From positions 1 to 64,000 of the forward strand of contig NZ_JACJSC010000023.1 in NCBI RefSeq assembly GCF_014697575.1: 64,000 nucleotides of DNA. Direction: 5' to 3'. This DNA is from Planktothrix sp. FACHB-1365 (GTDB lineage: Bacteria; Cyanobacteriota; Cyanobacteriia; Cyanobacteriales; Microcoleaceae). This document shows positions 56,230 to 64,000 of the stretch, piece by piece (the stretch's first letter is position 1; each line of letters starts with the position of its first letter). The position numbers and the translations under genes are program-made. The notes under the pieces are model-generated. The model searched no databases and was not told the DNA's origin. It saw nothing but the letters and a program-made list of their open reading frames with translations.

Positions 56230-56994
56230 ATGTCTGTCACACCGATTCAACCTCCAACAATTGATTTAACAGAAGTTATTACCGAGGATGATACTCCTGT
56301 GGATAATTTTCTATCTGCAAAATTACAGCGTTTATTAGTTGAATGTTTATATAGTTCTTGGCAAAGAACAGGAGAAAATTCAACCTTTTTAGCCGATGCA
56401 AATGTGGGGATTTTCTATGCAATTCGTCATCCTCCTATTGTACCGGATGTATTTTTATCTTTAGATGTTGAAGTCCCGCCAGATTTTCGAGAAAAACGAA
56501 ATCGTACCTATTTTATTTGGGAGTTTGGTAAACCACCTGATGTGGTGATTGAAATTGTTTCTAATCAAGAAGGAAATGAACTCGGTCGGAAGTTAATCGA
56601 TTATGCTCGAATGCGGGTAACTTATTATGCCGTTTTTGACCCGTTACAACAATTAGGCGATATTTTATTACGAGTTTATGTTTTACGGGAAGGAAATTAT
56701 CAAGCGTTAGCACCAACGGAAATTGAAACTCAATCTATCTTTTGGTTAGAACCCATTGGTTTAGGATTAACACTTTGGTCGGGAATTTATGAAGAAAAAC
56801 AGGAGCTTTGGTTACGGTGGTGTGATGATAAAGGGGGTATTATTCCCACTGGAAAAGAACGGGCTGAAAAGGAACATTTAAGGGCTGAACGTGCAGAACA
56901 ATCTCGACGCAACGCGATTCCTCGGTTACGAGAAATGGGGTTAACAAATGAACAAATTGCTGAAGCTTTAGGTTTAGATAGGGGAGAAATTTAA
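56230..56994 (+). CDS. Uma2 family (DUF820) protein with charged C-terminal extension
   Basis: The 254-residue product has the Uma2 core (about 30-190): PIVPDVFLSLDVEVPPDFREKRNRTYFIWEFGKPPDVVIEIVSNQEGNE, with PD and E-x-V catalytic strands and a lysine/arginine helix after. The C-terminus adds a helical segment rich in E/R/K (EKEHLRAERAEQSRRNA) and a short LRE-MGLTNEQIAEALGL helix-turn-helix-like end. This longer form is common among cyanobacterial Uma2 proteins. The start at 56,230 (MSVTPIQPP) is preferred to a weaker start at 56,203. Confidence 0.88.
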   Translation: MSVTPIQPPTIDLTEVITEDDTPVDNFLSAKLQRLLVECLYSSWQRTGENSTFLADANVGIFYAIRHPPIVPDVFLSLDVEVPPDFREKRNRTYFIWEFGKPPDVVIEIVSNQEGNELGRKLIDYARMRVTYYAVFDPLQQLGDILLRVYVLREGNYQALAPTEIETQSIFWLEPIGLGLTLWSGIYEEKQELWLRWCDDKGGIIPTGKERAEKEHLRAERAEQSRRNAIPRLREMGLTNEQIAEALGLDRGEI

Positions 56995-57030
56995 CTCTAA
57001 ATTATGTTTTTAGAGTCAAAAGTGCTTCAA

Positions 57031-57082
57031 TGAAAATCTCTAAAACTTAGTTAACTATAGACAACGTTTTTAGAGGTTTTCA
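57031..57082. terminator. Inverted repeat between convergent genes
   Basis: TGAAAATCTCTAAAAC and GTTTTTAGAGGTTTTCA form an imperfect 16-bp stem with a 19-base loop, followed by TAATTTTTTT on the plus strand. Likely shared terminator for the Uma2 gene and the toxin-antitoxin pair. Confidence 0.6.
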
Positions 57083-57101
57083 TAATTTTTTTATGAGTAA
57101 T

Positions 57102-57596
57102 TTATTCACCTGCTGCTTGCAAAATAGTTGTGTATAACTCGTGACTAACTCGAAAGTCAGCTTGGTCGATTAATTGGTCAAGAAGTGGTTTAAGATTTAA
57201 GACAAAACCATTTCTTTTAGCTTGTAGTAATACTCCTAGTAAACCTGTTACTTTTAACCTATATTCTGCTGCTAATAATCTACCTCGGCGTTCATCCATT
57301 AATAAAAGGTCTGCACTTAATTCTAAACTCAGTACAATCGCTTCAGCTTCACCTAAATCAATATTTTCTTGGCTTTCTAATATTTCTGTTACTCGCTCAG
57401 AATTGATAACAGATTGAGTGACAATCCAAGGTAATGTTTGAACTTCTACAGCACCAGGAACTAGAGATTCAACTCCTACCATTTCATTATAAACGGCTGT
57501 GGGAATGAGTACACGAGTATAAAGTTTTTCCAGCAATTCTAATTGCCCAATTGCTGCTAAATTGGTAATAGGTGAAGTATCGCTAACAACAATCAC
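57102..57596 (-). CDS. DUF3368 PIN-like toxin
   Basis: The 164-residue protein starts MIVVSDTSPITNLAAIGQLELLEKL, the DUF3368 form of the PIN domain, with the first catalytic Asp in VVSDTSP, Glu in VYNEMVG and DLGEAEAIVLSLE, and Asp in DLLLMDERRGR. PIN proteins cleave RNA. Its ATG overlaps the stop of the upstream UPF0175 gene by 4 bases, the typical antitoxin-toxin order. Confidence 0.88.
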   Translation of the reverse strand: MIVVSDTSPITNLAAIGQLELLEKLYTRVLIPTAVYNEMVGVESLVPGAVEVQTLPWIVTQSVINSERVTEILESQENIDLGEAEAIVLSLELSADLLLMDERRGRLLAAEYRLKVTGLLGVLLQAKRNGFVLNLKPLLDQLIDQADFRVSHELYTTILQAAGE

Positions 57597-57838
57597 AATA
57601 ACCCTATTGATTGCAATGTTTTTATATCTGCTTCAAAATCCTCTACGTCATAATTGATACACAAACCTCTTTTAGCAAGTTCATGTTGAAACTCAATCAC
57701 ACTTAGCTTAGTCCAAGTCCGAGCTTTACCACTACTAATTTTTTCTTGCTGATATAGCAAAATAGCAATCTCTAACTTCAATTCATCCTCAGTCATCTTT
57801 GTGGCTCGGAGGATATCATCAGGAATCAGAACACTCAT
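57593..57838 (-). CDS. UPF0175 family antitoxin
   Basis: The 81-residue product MSVLIPDDILRATKMTEDELKLEIAILLYQQEKISSGKA is a UPF0175 protein, a class that usually precedes DUF3368 PIN toxins. It has a short DNA-binding-like helical N-terminus. The frame remains open upstream to 57,889, but MSVLIPDD is the family start. The TGA overlaps the toxin start. Repression of its own promoter is expected from the family. Confidence 0.88.
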   Translation of the reverse strand: MSVLIPDDILRATKMTEDELKLEIAILLYQQEKISSGKARTWTKLSVIEFQHELAKRGLCINYDVEDFEADIKTLQSIGLL

Positions 57839-57947
57839 CAGGGTTGTACCTAAAATGATTGATGGTATAATTTTATTATAAGCGAGCATATTGAATTTGT
57901 GATAATTTTTCCAAATTCAGCATCATTTTCAGTTTCAGACATAATTT

Positions 57948-58115
57948 TTAAATATCTTTAGATACAGAACGCCGTTTTCTGATTCCTTTGGTTAAAATTG
58001 CTAATAAAAATCCCATTAAAAACGATAATTCTAACGCTGGATTTTGAGTTGTTAACAAAAACGAGCCGATAATTGAAACAAGGGCTAAAGTATATACAAT
58101 GTGTTTGGGTTTCAT
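57948..58115 (-). CDS. Small two-helix membrane protein
   Basis: A 55-residue frame too short for length-limited ORF calling. It begins MKPKHIVYTLALVSIIGSFLL, has a second hydrophobic segment (LELSFLMGFLLAILT) and ends with a basic RKRR tail. The two-helix pattern with a cytosolic basic end looks like a real small membrane protein. A different-frame minus ORF overlaps it (57,958-58,149) but lacks such structure. No family is recognised, and the ribosome-binding site is weak. Confidence 0.55.
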   Translation of the reverse strand: MKPKHIVYTLALVSIIGSFLLTTQNPALELSFLMGFLLAILTKGIRKRRSVSKDI

Positions 58116-58221
58116 CGTTCTGAACCGTAAAGATCACAAAAACAGACAAAATGAATTATAATAAACGATGGAGAAAGATTGAATTAACCTTTCTACAGAA
58201 ATAGGATACTTCTGAAATTCG

Positions 58222-59580
58222 ATGACTACAAATTCTCGACGTTACCATATTACAACTTTCGGCTGTCAGATGAATAAAGCCGACTCGGAACGCATGGCGG
58301 GTGTTTTAGAAGAAATGGGATTTGATTTTACCGAAGATCCCAACGATGCTAATGTGATTCTTTATAATACTTGTACGATTCGAGATAATGCCGAACAAAA
58401 GGTTTATTCCTATTTAGGAAGACAAGCCAAACGCAAGCAAGAAGAACCGGATTTAACGATTATTGTCGCCGGATGTGTTGCTCAACAGGAAGGGGAAACC
58501 TTGCTGCGTCGGGTTCCTGAAATCGATTTAGTTATGGGGCCACAACACGCCAACCGTTTACAAGACTTATTAGAACAGGTGTTTGATGGCAATCAAATTG
58601 TTGCCACAGAACCCATAGAAATCATCGAAGATATTACAAAACCTCGTCGAGATAGTGATGTGACGGCGTGGGTTAATGTGATTTATGGTTGTAATGAACG
58701 TTGCACCTATTGTGTAGTTCCTAATGTGCGCGGCATTGAACAATCTCGCACCCCAGAAGCTATTCGTGCTGAAATTGAAGAATTAGCTCGTTTGGGTTAT
58801 AAAGAAATCACATTATTAGGGCAAAATATTGATGCCTATGGTCGTGATTTACCCGGTTCAACTCCTGAAGGTCGGCATTTATATAACTTCACGGATTTAT
58901 TATATTTTATTCATGATGTACCCGGTATTGAACGGATTCGCTTTGCTACCAGTCACCCCCGTTATTTTACCGAAAGATTGATTCGAGCTTGTGCGGAATT
59001 ACCGAAAGTTTGTGAACATTTTCACATCCCGTTTCAATCGGGAGATAATCAGCTTTTAAAGGCAATGGCACGGGGTTATACTCATGAAAAATATCGCCGA
59101 ATTATTAATACAATTCGGGAGTATATGCCGGATGCTTCTATTAGTGCAGATGCGATTGTAGGATTTCCAGGGGAAACCGAGGAACAATTTGAAAATACAT
59201 TAAAATTAGTAGATGATATTGGCTTTGATTTGTTAAATACCGCAGCTTATTCTCCTCGTCCTGGAACTCCGGCGGCGTTGTGGGAAAATCAACTGAGTGA
59301 GGAGGTCAAAGCTGATCGTTTACAACGATTAAATCGCTTAGTTTCTGTTAAGGCGGCTGAACGTTCACAACGTTATTTTAACAGAATTGAAGAAGTGTTA
59401 GTTGAGGGAACAAATTCTAAAGATCCTTCTCAAGTTATGGGACGGACACGGGGAAATCGTTTAACGTTTTTCTCTGGAAATTTAGCGGAATTAAAAGGTC
59501 AACAGGTGAAAGTGAAAATAACCCAGGTAAGACCCTTTAGTCTAACTGGAGAACCTGTTGAGTTGTGTATACCTGTATGA
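58222..59580 (+). CDS. miaB: tRNA-2-methylthio-N6-isopentenyladenosine synthase MiaB
   Basis: MiaB adds the methylthio group to i6A37 of tRNA using radical SAM chemistry. The 452-residue protein has the UPF0004 domain with [11 protein letters not shown] and [20 protein letters not shown], the radical-SAM motif C-x3-C-x2-C in CNERCTYC (about residue 157-164), [17 protein letters not shown] and the C-terminal TRAM domain ([20 protein letters not shown]). Full length. The TGA overlaps the next ATG. Confidence 0.96.
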   Translation: MTTNSRRYHITTFGCQMNKADSERMAGVLEEMGFDFTEDPNDANVILYNTCTIRDNAEQKVYSYLGRQAKRKQEEPDLTIIVAGCVAQQEGETLLRRVPEIDLVMGPQHANRLQDLLEQVFDGNQIVATEPIEIIEDITKPRRDSDVTAWVNVIYGCNERCTYCVVPNVRGIEQSRTPEAIRAEIEELARLGYKEITLLGQNIDAYGRDLPGSTPEGRHLYNFTDLLYFIHDVPGIERIRFATSHPRYFTERLIRACAELPKVCEHFHIPFQSGDNQLLKAMARGYTHEKYRRIINTIREYMPDASISADAIVGFPGETEEQFENTLKLVDDIGFDLLNTAAYSPRPGTPAALWENQLSEEVKADRLQRLNRLVSVKAAERSQRYFNRIEEVLVEGTNSKDPSQVMGRTRGNRLTFFSGNLAELKGQQVKVKITQVRPFSLTGEPVELCIPV

Positions 59581-60131
59581 CCGCTAAAAATGAGTTGAGA
59601 ACGGCGATTTTATCCTTGGGTTTGGGGTTAGTTGTAACGGGAATGGGAGTGAGTGCGATCGCCTGTCAAACCTCCTCTAATTCCCCAACCTCTCAAGCGG
59701 AGCAGACTGTAGATTATTATTGGGAGTTACCAGAAGTTCCCTTAAATACTGGGGAAACAGAGAAAAATCCCGTACAATTACCCCAACCGCAGGCGAATGG
59801 AGATTATCAGCGATCGCCTCATTCCTCCTGGGAAGCTACAAACCCCAAGGCTCAAGGAATTGATTGTCGGATGTTAGGAAATACCACTTATGAAAAATTA
59901 GAAAATCCCAGTGATAAAACCCAATTAAATATTGAAAATTGGCCTGTAGTCGGACAATTAAAACCCGGACAGGATTTTGAAATTAATTTAGGCCCTGCGG
60001 GATTTGGCGTGGTTTACGATACGAAACAACAACCTTGGATTTATGTTGAAAAAACCGATGAAACAGGCGCACCTTCTGACTGTTTTGTTCGAGCAAATCA
60101 ACGCTTTGTACAACCCATTGCTCCTCAATAA
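59577..60131 (+). CDS. Exported protein with SH3-like domain, translationally coupled to miaB
   Basis: The 184-residue protein starts inside the end of miaB (ATGA overlap), with a signal-like segment ([21 protein letters not shown]) whose cysteine could be a weak lipobox. The mature part is Pro/Gln/Asn-rich to about residue 95, then a compact region ([23 protein letters not shown]) resembling an SH3b-like fold. Function unknown. Coupling to a tRNA modification gene has no obvious functional reason. Confidence 0.75.
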   Translation: MTAKNELRTAILSLGLGLVVTGMGVSAIACQTSSNSPTSQAEQTVDYYWELPEVPLNTGETEKNPVQLPQPQANGDYQRSPHSSWEATNPKAQGIDCRMLGNTTYEKLENPSDKTQLNIENWPVVGQLKPGQDFEINLGPAGFGVVYDTKQQPWIYVEKTDETGAPSDCFVRANQRFVQPIAPQ

Positions 60132-60141
60132 AATATACCAC

Positions 60142-60190
60142 AAAAACCCGGTTTCTCAAAAACCCGGTTTCTTTAAGAAACCGGGTTTTT
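60142..60190. terminator. Strong bidirectional terminator with a duplicated arm
   Basis: AAAAACCCGGTTTCT and AGAAACCGGGTTTTT form a perfect 15-bp stem with a TTA loop (60,158-60,190), with T-runs on both strands. An extra copy of the left arm lies just upstream (60,142-60,156), giving a choice of partner. It separates the convergent miaB unit and kinase gene and reaches into the kinase stop codon. Confidence 0.9.
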
Positions 60191-61835
60191 ATCTAATTTT
60201 ACAACTTTCTATTTTTTCTGCTAATATTTCTAAATGTTGCCACCATTTTCCGGTAGCAATAATCCAATTGCGGGTGGGTAAATGTCCGATAGAAGCAGAG
60301 GTTTTATATTCAATACCATAATCAGGATCATGGGGATTATAAGTTAACCATCCCACTTGCTGACAAAATTCTCCATAATCTCTTTCAGTTTGTTGATAAA
60401 TTTGATTTTGAATACTAAACCCAAACCGTCCATTACTATATTTTACCCAGAGATGATTAATAGTTTTTAAATCTTCACAGGGTAAATTTTCTAAATCCTT
60501 GGCGTGTATGTAGGCTTTTTTCGATTTTTTGAGTGCTGCACACAACACAAGCCAGGTTTCTTGATCCGCTTGTTTCCACCGTTTTTGAGCTAAGAGAGTT
60601 TGTAGTTTAGTATAATCAACACCAACGGCGGATTTTAAAGGATCATTTAATGGCTGATAGCCAAAATTCTGTTTAATTCGATCTAATAAATTAGGCGTTG
60701 TAGGAGGAGTCTGGCGAAGCTTTTGAGATGTCTTTTTAAGCGGAATAACAGGTTTAACTGCAAGATTTACAGAACTTTCAAAAGATTCAATTGCTTTTAA
60801 GGCTTCTTCAGCCGATTTATAGCGCTGACTAAGAGCGGGAGAAGTTAATCGATTTAATACGGTTTCTAAGCGATCGCTAATAATTTGTTTAGGTGTTAAA
60901 TAATTGCGCCAATTCCATTTTTCATTATGCTCATCATATAAATTCCCTGGGGAAATTCCTGTGATTAAATATAAACAAGTAACCCCTAAACTATACAAAT
61001 CACTCGCGGGATAAACATTTCCTCTGGTTTGTTCAGGAGCCATAAATTCTGGCGTTCCAATAATTGTTCCACTCTGGAGTAAAGCAGTTCCCGTTAACAC
61101 TTTTGCTACGCCAAAATCAATTAAAACAATATCACCTGTTTCTATATTTGGGTTAACTTTATTTTGAAAATTATTCTCATATATAATATTTGAAATCTGC
61201 TGTTTTAGTTTTATACTAATTTGAGCCTGTTCTTGTTCTCCCATTTTCAGAGTTGGAGGACTTTGGGTTAAATCTTCATCAGGATCGAAGGATTTTTCAT
61301 AAGCAGGAGAGAGAGAACACCGCCGCATCAAATTAGCAGGTTTAATATCTCGATGAATAATATTGTGTTCATGAATAAATTGTAAAACAGGAAGAATTTG
61401 TTTTAAAACTTGCCAGATTTTTTTTTCTTGAAATAATCCGCTTTCTTTTAATTCATCAAATAAAGTTTTTCCCTCAATATATTCTTGCACAATAAACAAT
61501 TGTTGATTTTGTTCAAAATGAGCTAAAAGTTGAGGGATTTGAGGGTGTTTTCCCAATTCATCTAAACGCACTGCTTCTTGACGAAATAATTTGGCGGCGG
61601 TTTCATAATCCTTGGGGTTTTCATATAGAAATAGAAATTGTTTAATGACACAATAGGGATGGGAAGGAATTTGTTGATCAATTGCTAAAAAGGTTCTGCC
61701 AAAACCGCCTCTGCTTAAAGGTTTTATAGCGAGATAACGGTTTTGAAGTAATAGGAATTGACCACAACCTTGACAATATTCGGCTAAGTTGGGATTTTCT
61801 GGGTGAGAACATCCTACGGTCACACAGTAACTCAT
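60189..61835 (-). CDS. Ser/Thr protein kinase with 4-Cys N-terminus and GUN4-like C-terminus
   Basis: The 548-residue protein has an N-terminal four-cysteine motif (C4, C9, C21, C24) typical of cyanobacterial 4-Cys kinases, then a Hanks-type kinase: LSRGGFGRTFLA, VIKQF (ATP lysine), HRDIKPANLM, VLIDFGVAK, PEFMAPEQ. A linker leads to a GUN4-like domain (about 410-545: VDYTKLQTLLAQKRWKQADQET, KTINHLWVKYSNGRFGFSIQ, VGWL). GUN4 domains bind tetrapyrroles. So the protein may couple redox or tetrapyrrole state to phosphorylation. The start MSYCVTVGC is preferred over an upstream ATG at 61,886. Confidence 0.9.
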   Translation of the reverse strand: MSYCVTVGCSHPENPNLAEYCQGCGQFLLLQNRYLAIKPLSRGGFGRTFLAIDQQIPSHPYCVIKQFLFLYENPKDYETAAKLFRQEAVRLDELGKHPQIPQLLAHFEQNQQLFIVQEYIEGKTLFDELKESGLFQEKKIWQVLKQILPVLQFIHEHNIIHRDIKPANLMRRCSLSPAYEKSFDPDEDLTQSPPTLKMGEQEQAQISIKLKQQISNIIYENNFQNKVNPNIETGDIVLIDFGVAKVLTGTALLQSGTIIGTPEFMAPEQTRGNVYPASDLYSLGVTCLYLITGISPGNLYDEHNEKWNWRNYLTPKQIISDRLETVLNRLTSPALSQRYKSAEEALKAIESFESSVNLAVKPVIPLKKTSQKLRQTPPTTPNLLDRIKQNFGYQPLNDPLKSAVGVDYTKLQTLLAQKRWKQADQETWLVLCAALKKSKKAYIHAKDLENLPCEDLKTINHLWVKYSNGRFGFSIQNQIYQQTERDYGEFCQQVGWLTYNPHDPDYGIEYKTSASIGHLPTRNWIIATGKWWQHLEILAEKIESCKIR

Positions 61836-61932
61836 CGCAGGGGTAGGGGGAGGGGAGAAAGTATTGTTGAGCCGATAATAGCACAACTGATCATAAAATT
61901 AGTTATAGATTTTTGAAGGAACCACAAAGGCA

Positions 61933-62715
61933 CTAAGGCACTAAGAAAGGATAAAAAATATTAACAATTTCACAAAACCCTTCCACTTCTGAACCTGCGG
62001 TTACATAACGGGGTTTATGGGTTAATTGATCACTATAGTCTAAGATATTAGCAACTCCAACGGATTGAGGAAATAACTCAGAATTAAATAAAGTTTGATC
62101 ATTGGGACTATCGCCAATGGTGAGAATTTGTTCAGGGGTTAAGTCTGACCAATATTGCTGAATTACTTTTAATAATCCTGTAGCTTTATCTTGGGTTTTG
62201 GGTTTAATATGACCTTGAACGGTGCTATAGGTAAATCCCCAGCCTAATTCTTCACAAAGTTCTGTTAACAGTTGAATTTCCGATAAACTAATATTTTGAA
62301 TCTCAAATGTCCAATCTGTAAACCGAAAAAAATTATCGGCGGAGGCTTGTAGGTTAGGATATTGGACTTGGAGAATTTGAAACGCTTGAGCTAAGTTTTG
62401 ACGATGTTGGGAGAGGGAATTTAAGGAAATTAAAAATTGAGGCTGATCAAATTCAAAAGGATAAAATAATCCGCCATTTTCGGCGATCGCACCGCTTACC
62501 GGAAGATAATGTTTAAGTGCTTGAACCCATCCCGCAGAACGTCCTGTAATTAAAATTATGGGGATTTTAGCTTGTTTTAATTGAGATAAAGCTTGTAATA
62601 AATTCGTTGTAAATTTTCCGTTTTTTGTTAAGGTTCCATCGATATCCGTTGCGATCAAACGAATATGCTGAAGTGCATTTGTTTGTATCGCTTCCGTCAA
62701 TGGTATTAAAGACAT
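61933..62715 (-). CDS. HAD-IIB family (Cof-like) phosphatase
   Basis: The 260-residue enzyme has the HAD motifs: I DIDGTLT (nucleophile Asp about 26-28), II LITGRSAG, III Lys in HIKPKTQDKATGL and IV GDSPNDQTLF. The cap is the type IIB alpha/beta form. Substrates are sugar phosphates or related metabolites. The start at 62,715 has GGAGG 9 bases upstream; the frame also opens at 62,751. It follows the kinase-WD40 gene by 14 bases on the same strand. Confidence 0.9.
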   Translation of the reverse strand: MSLIPLTEAIQTNALQHIRLIATDIDGTLTKNGKFTTNLLQALSQLKQAKIPIILITGRSAGWVQALKHYLPVSGAIAENGGLFYPFEFDQPQFLISLNSLSQHRQNLAQAFQILQVQYPNLQASADNFFRFTDWTFEIQNISLSEIQLLTELCEELGWGFTYSTVQGHIKPKTQDKATGLLKVIQQYWSDLTPEQILTIGDSPNDQTLFNSELFPQSVGVANILDYSDQLTHKPRYVTAGSEVEGFCEIVNIFYPFLVP

Positions 62716-62729
62716 GAACCGAATCCTCC

Positions 62730-64000
62730 CTATTTTAAAGGCATTTGCCAAATTTTAATCGTTTTATCTTCACTACCACTGACTACAATTTGACCATTGG
62801 AACTCACAGCCAAAGCATTAATGGGTTTAGCATGGCCCCATAATGTTGCCAGTTTTTTCCCAGTTTTGAGATCCCAAACCACCACATTATCACCGCCACT
62901 GAGAAGGGTTTTACCATCCTTGGTAATTGCTAAAGATTTGACAGGATTATTATTCGCTTTCCAGACTGCTTTTTGTTCCCCAGTATTGGGATTCCATAAC
63001 CGAATTGTGCCATCATCACTAGCACTAATTAAAGTTTTGCCATCGGGACTATAAACTAGGGCGTTAATAGTTCCTTCATGACCGGATATGCTGCGTTTGC
63101 GAGTCCCGGTTTGTAGATTCCAAAATCGAATCAAGCGGTCTGTTCCGCCACTGACTAAAGTTTGACCATCAGGACTAAAAGCTAAGGTATTAATAGCCCC
63201 TTCATGACCCGCAATGGTTAATAGTCGAGATCCCGTTTCTGAACCCCAGAGGCGAATGGTTTGATCGTCACTACCACTGGCTAAAATCTGACCATTAGGA
63301 CTAAAAGCGATCGCATTGACCGCTTCAGTATGACCTTCAATGGTTCGGATTCGATTTCCGTCCTTCAAATCCCACAGACGAATGGTTTTATCATTACTAC
63401 CACTGGCTAAAATTTTACCGTCTGGACTAATGGCTAAAGCTTTCACCCAACTGGAATGGGCTGCAATTGTACGGGGTGGAGCATCTGTTTTTAAATCCCA
63501 AATTCTAATCGCTCCAAAACTTCCCACCGCTAAGGTCTGATTATTAGGACTAATCACCGCCGCATAAACCTGACCAACGGCTCGTTTGTAGTCCTCTAAA
63601 AAAATACTACTCGGTAAACTTTTTAAAATTAAAATCGGATTAGCCGGAATGAATCCATAGCGGACATAGCCATCAATTTGAGTATAAATCCCCCCAAATA
63701 TGAGTAAAGAAGTGCCTAAAACCCATAAATATTTAACCGGAATTTTAGGGAGTGTAATGTTAGGGGCAGAAAAATTAAAACCTGTACTTTGGGTGGCATT
63801 GATCTGCTCCCGTTTAGAGCGTTGACGTTTAGAACCAGTAGTATCTTTAGATTCAGACGTATTATTCTTATTATTGGCAGATTGATTCAGATCAACCTCT
63901 GCCAAACATTGCAAAATCATCTGTGGATTTTGGGGGCGATTACCGGGAAAAGTCGCCATTAAATAATCAATCAGCGCCGCCAATTGATCCGAAATATTAG
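62730..64000 (-). CDS. Ser/Thr protein kinase-WD40 fusion, 5' part beyond the window
   Basis: The visible 423 codons run in frame to the window edge. The first about 35 residues (ISDQLAALIDYLMATFPGNRPQNPQMILQCL) look like the end of a Hanks-type kinase C-lobe with its conserved Arg-Pro. A charged linker and one membrane helix (YLWVLGTSLLIFGGIYTQI) follow, then seven WD40 repeats (about 155-423), for example GHTEAVNAIAFSPNGQILASGSDDQTIRLW. This is the classic cyanobacterial kinase-TM-WD40 layout, with the propeller probably outside the cytosol. The internal TTG at 63,983 is not the true start. Confidence 0.85.
   Translation of the reverse strand, partial: NISDQLAALIDYLMATFPGNRPQNPQMILQCLAEVDLNQSANNKNNTSESKDTTGSKRQRSKREQINATQSTGFNFSAPNITLPKIPVKYLWVLGTSLLIFGGIYTQIDGYVRYGFIPANPILILKSLPSSIFLEDYKRAVGQVYAAVISPNNQTLAVGSFGAIRIWDLKTDAPPRTIAAHSSWVKALAISPDGKILASGSNDKTIRLWDLKDGNRIRTIEGHTEAVNAIAFSPNGQILASGSDDQTIRLWGSETGSRLLTIAGHEGAINTLAFSPDGQTLVSGGTDRLIRFWNLQTGTRKRSISGHEGTINALVYSPDGKTLISASDDGTIRLWNPNTGEQKAVWKANNNPVKSLAITKDGKTLLSGGDNVVVWDLKTGKKLATLWGHAKPINALAVSSNGQIVVSGSEDKTIKIWQMPLK

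Noticed and set aside
57958-58149. Minus-strand frame of 63 residues
   Set aside because: It overlaps a better frame (57,948-58,115) with two hydrophobic helices and a basic tail; the 63-residue version looks random.

Overview
The window reads as chromosomal DNA of a filamentous, oxygenic cyanobacterium, most like Planktothrix or another Oscillatoriales relative. The evidence is photosystem II accessory genes (psbP, psbQ, psb34), carotenoid isomerase crtH, homogentisate phytyltransferase, menG, many copies of the HIP1 octamer GCGATCGC, heptamer and octamer tandem repeats between genes, several Uma2-family genes, and AT-rich codon use. The genus is a guess from memory of similar genes. Genes lie on both strands in short operons. 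No rRNA, tRNA, CRISPR array or complete prophage was recognised.

Left part (1-16.7 kb): the first codons of a TnpB gene on the minus strand; a gene-poor stretch with a phased cluster of DnaA-box-like sites; a DUF2811 gene; two near-identical OmpR-type response regulators behind a large TPR protein; psb34 (missed by length-limited ORF calling); thiG; a sulfurtransferase; a Uma2 gene; an MnmD-like methyltransferase; glmU; homogentisate phytyltransferase; psbP-maf; a translationally coupled pair of a RusA-like resolvase and a restriction-fold/HEPN protein; pyrF convergent with crtH.

Middle (16.7-35 kb): ilvN; an uncharacterised two-gene unit whose second protein looks like a degenerate PD-(D/E)XK nuclease; psbQ; mreB-mreC-mreD-argB on the minus strand, broken by tandem repeats; a solo TnpB element between mreB and ssb; a TPR membrane protein; a response regulator with a GAF-like tail; menG; DUF445; DUF3493; a secreted beta-helix protein; two RTX-type calcium-binding proteins on either side of truB-yidD.

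Right part (35-64 kb): an HD-domain protein, ligA, an EamA transporter, DUF1997, a secreted double-HKD nuclease-like lipoprotein with a ComEA-like tail, a second TnpB element, a small zinc-binding/RelE-like protein, a cysteine desulfurase, DUF1995, a metallophosphoesterase, the fatty-acid cluster plsX-fabH-fabD followed by an alpha/beta hydrolase, a PBP4-type carboxypeptidase, two more Uma2 genes, an S9 peptidase, a UPF0175/DUF3368 toxin-antitoxin pair, miaB, a Ser/Thr kinase with a GUN4 tail, a HAD phosphatase, and the 3' part of a kinase-WD40 gene that runs off the window.

Most genes are housekeeping. The least explained items are the RusA + REase-HEPN pair (13.07-14.15 kb), the two-gene unit at 17.94-19.06 kb, the DnaA-box cluster at 490-563, and several structured dispersed repeats.
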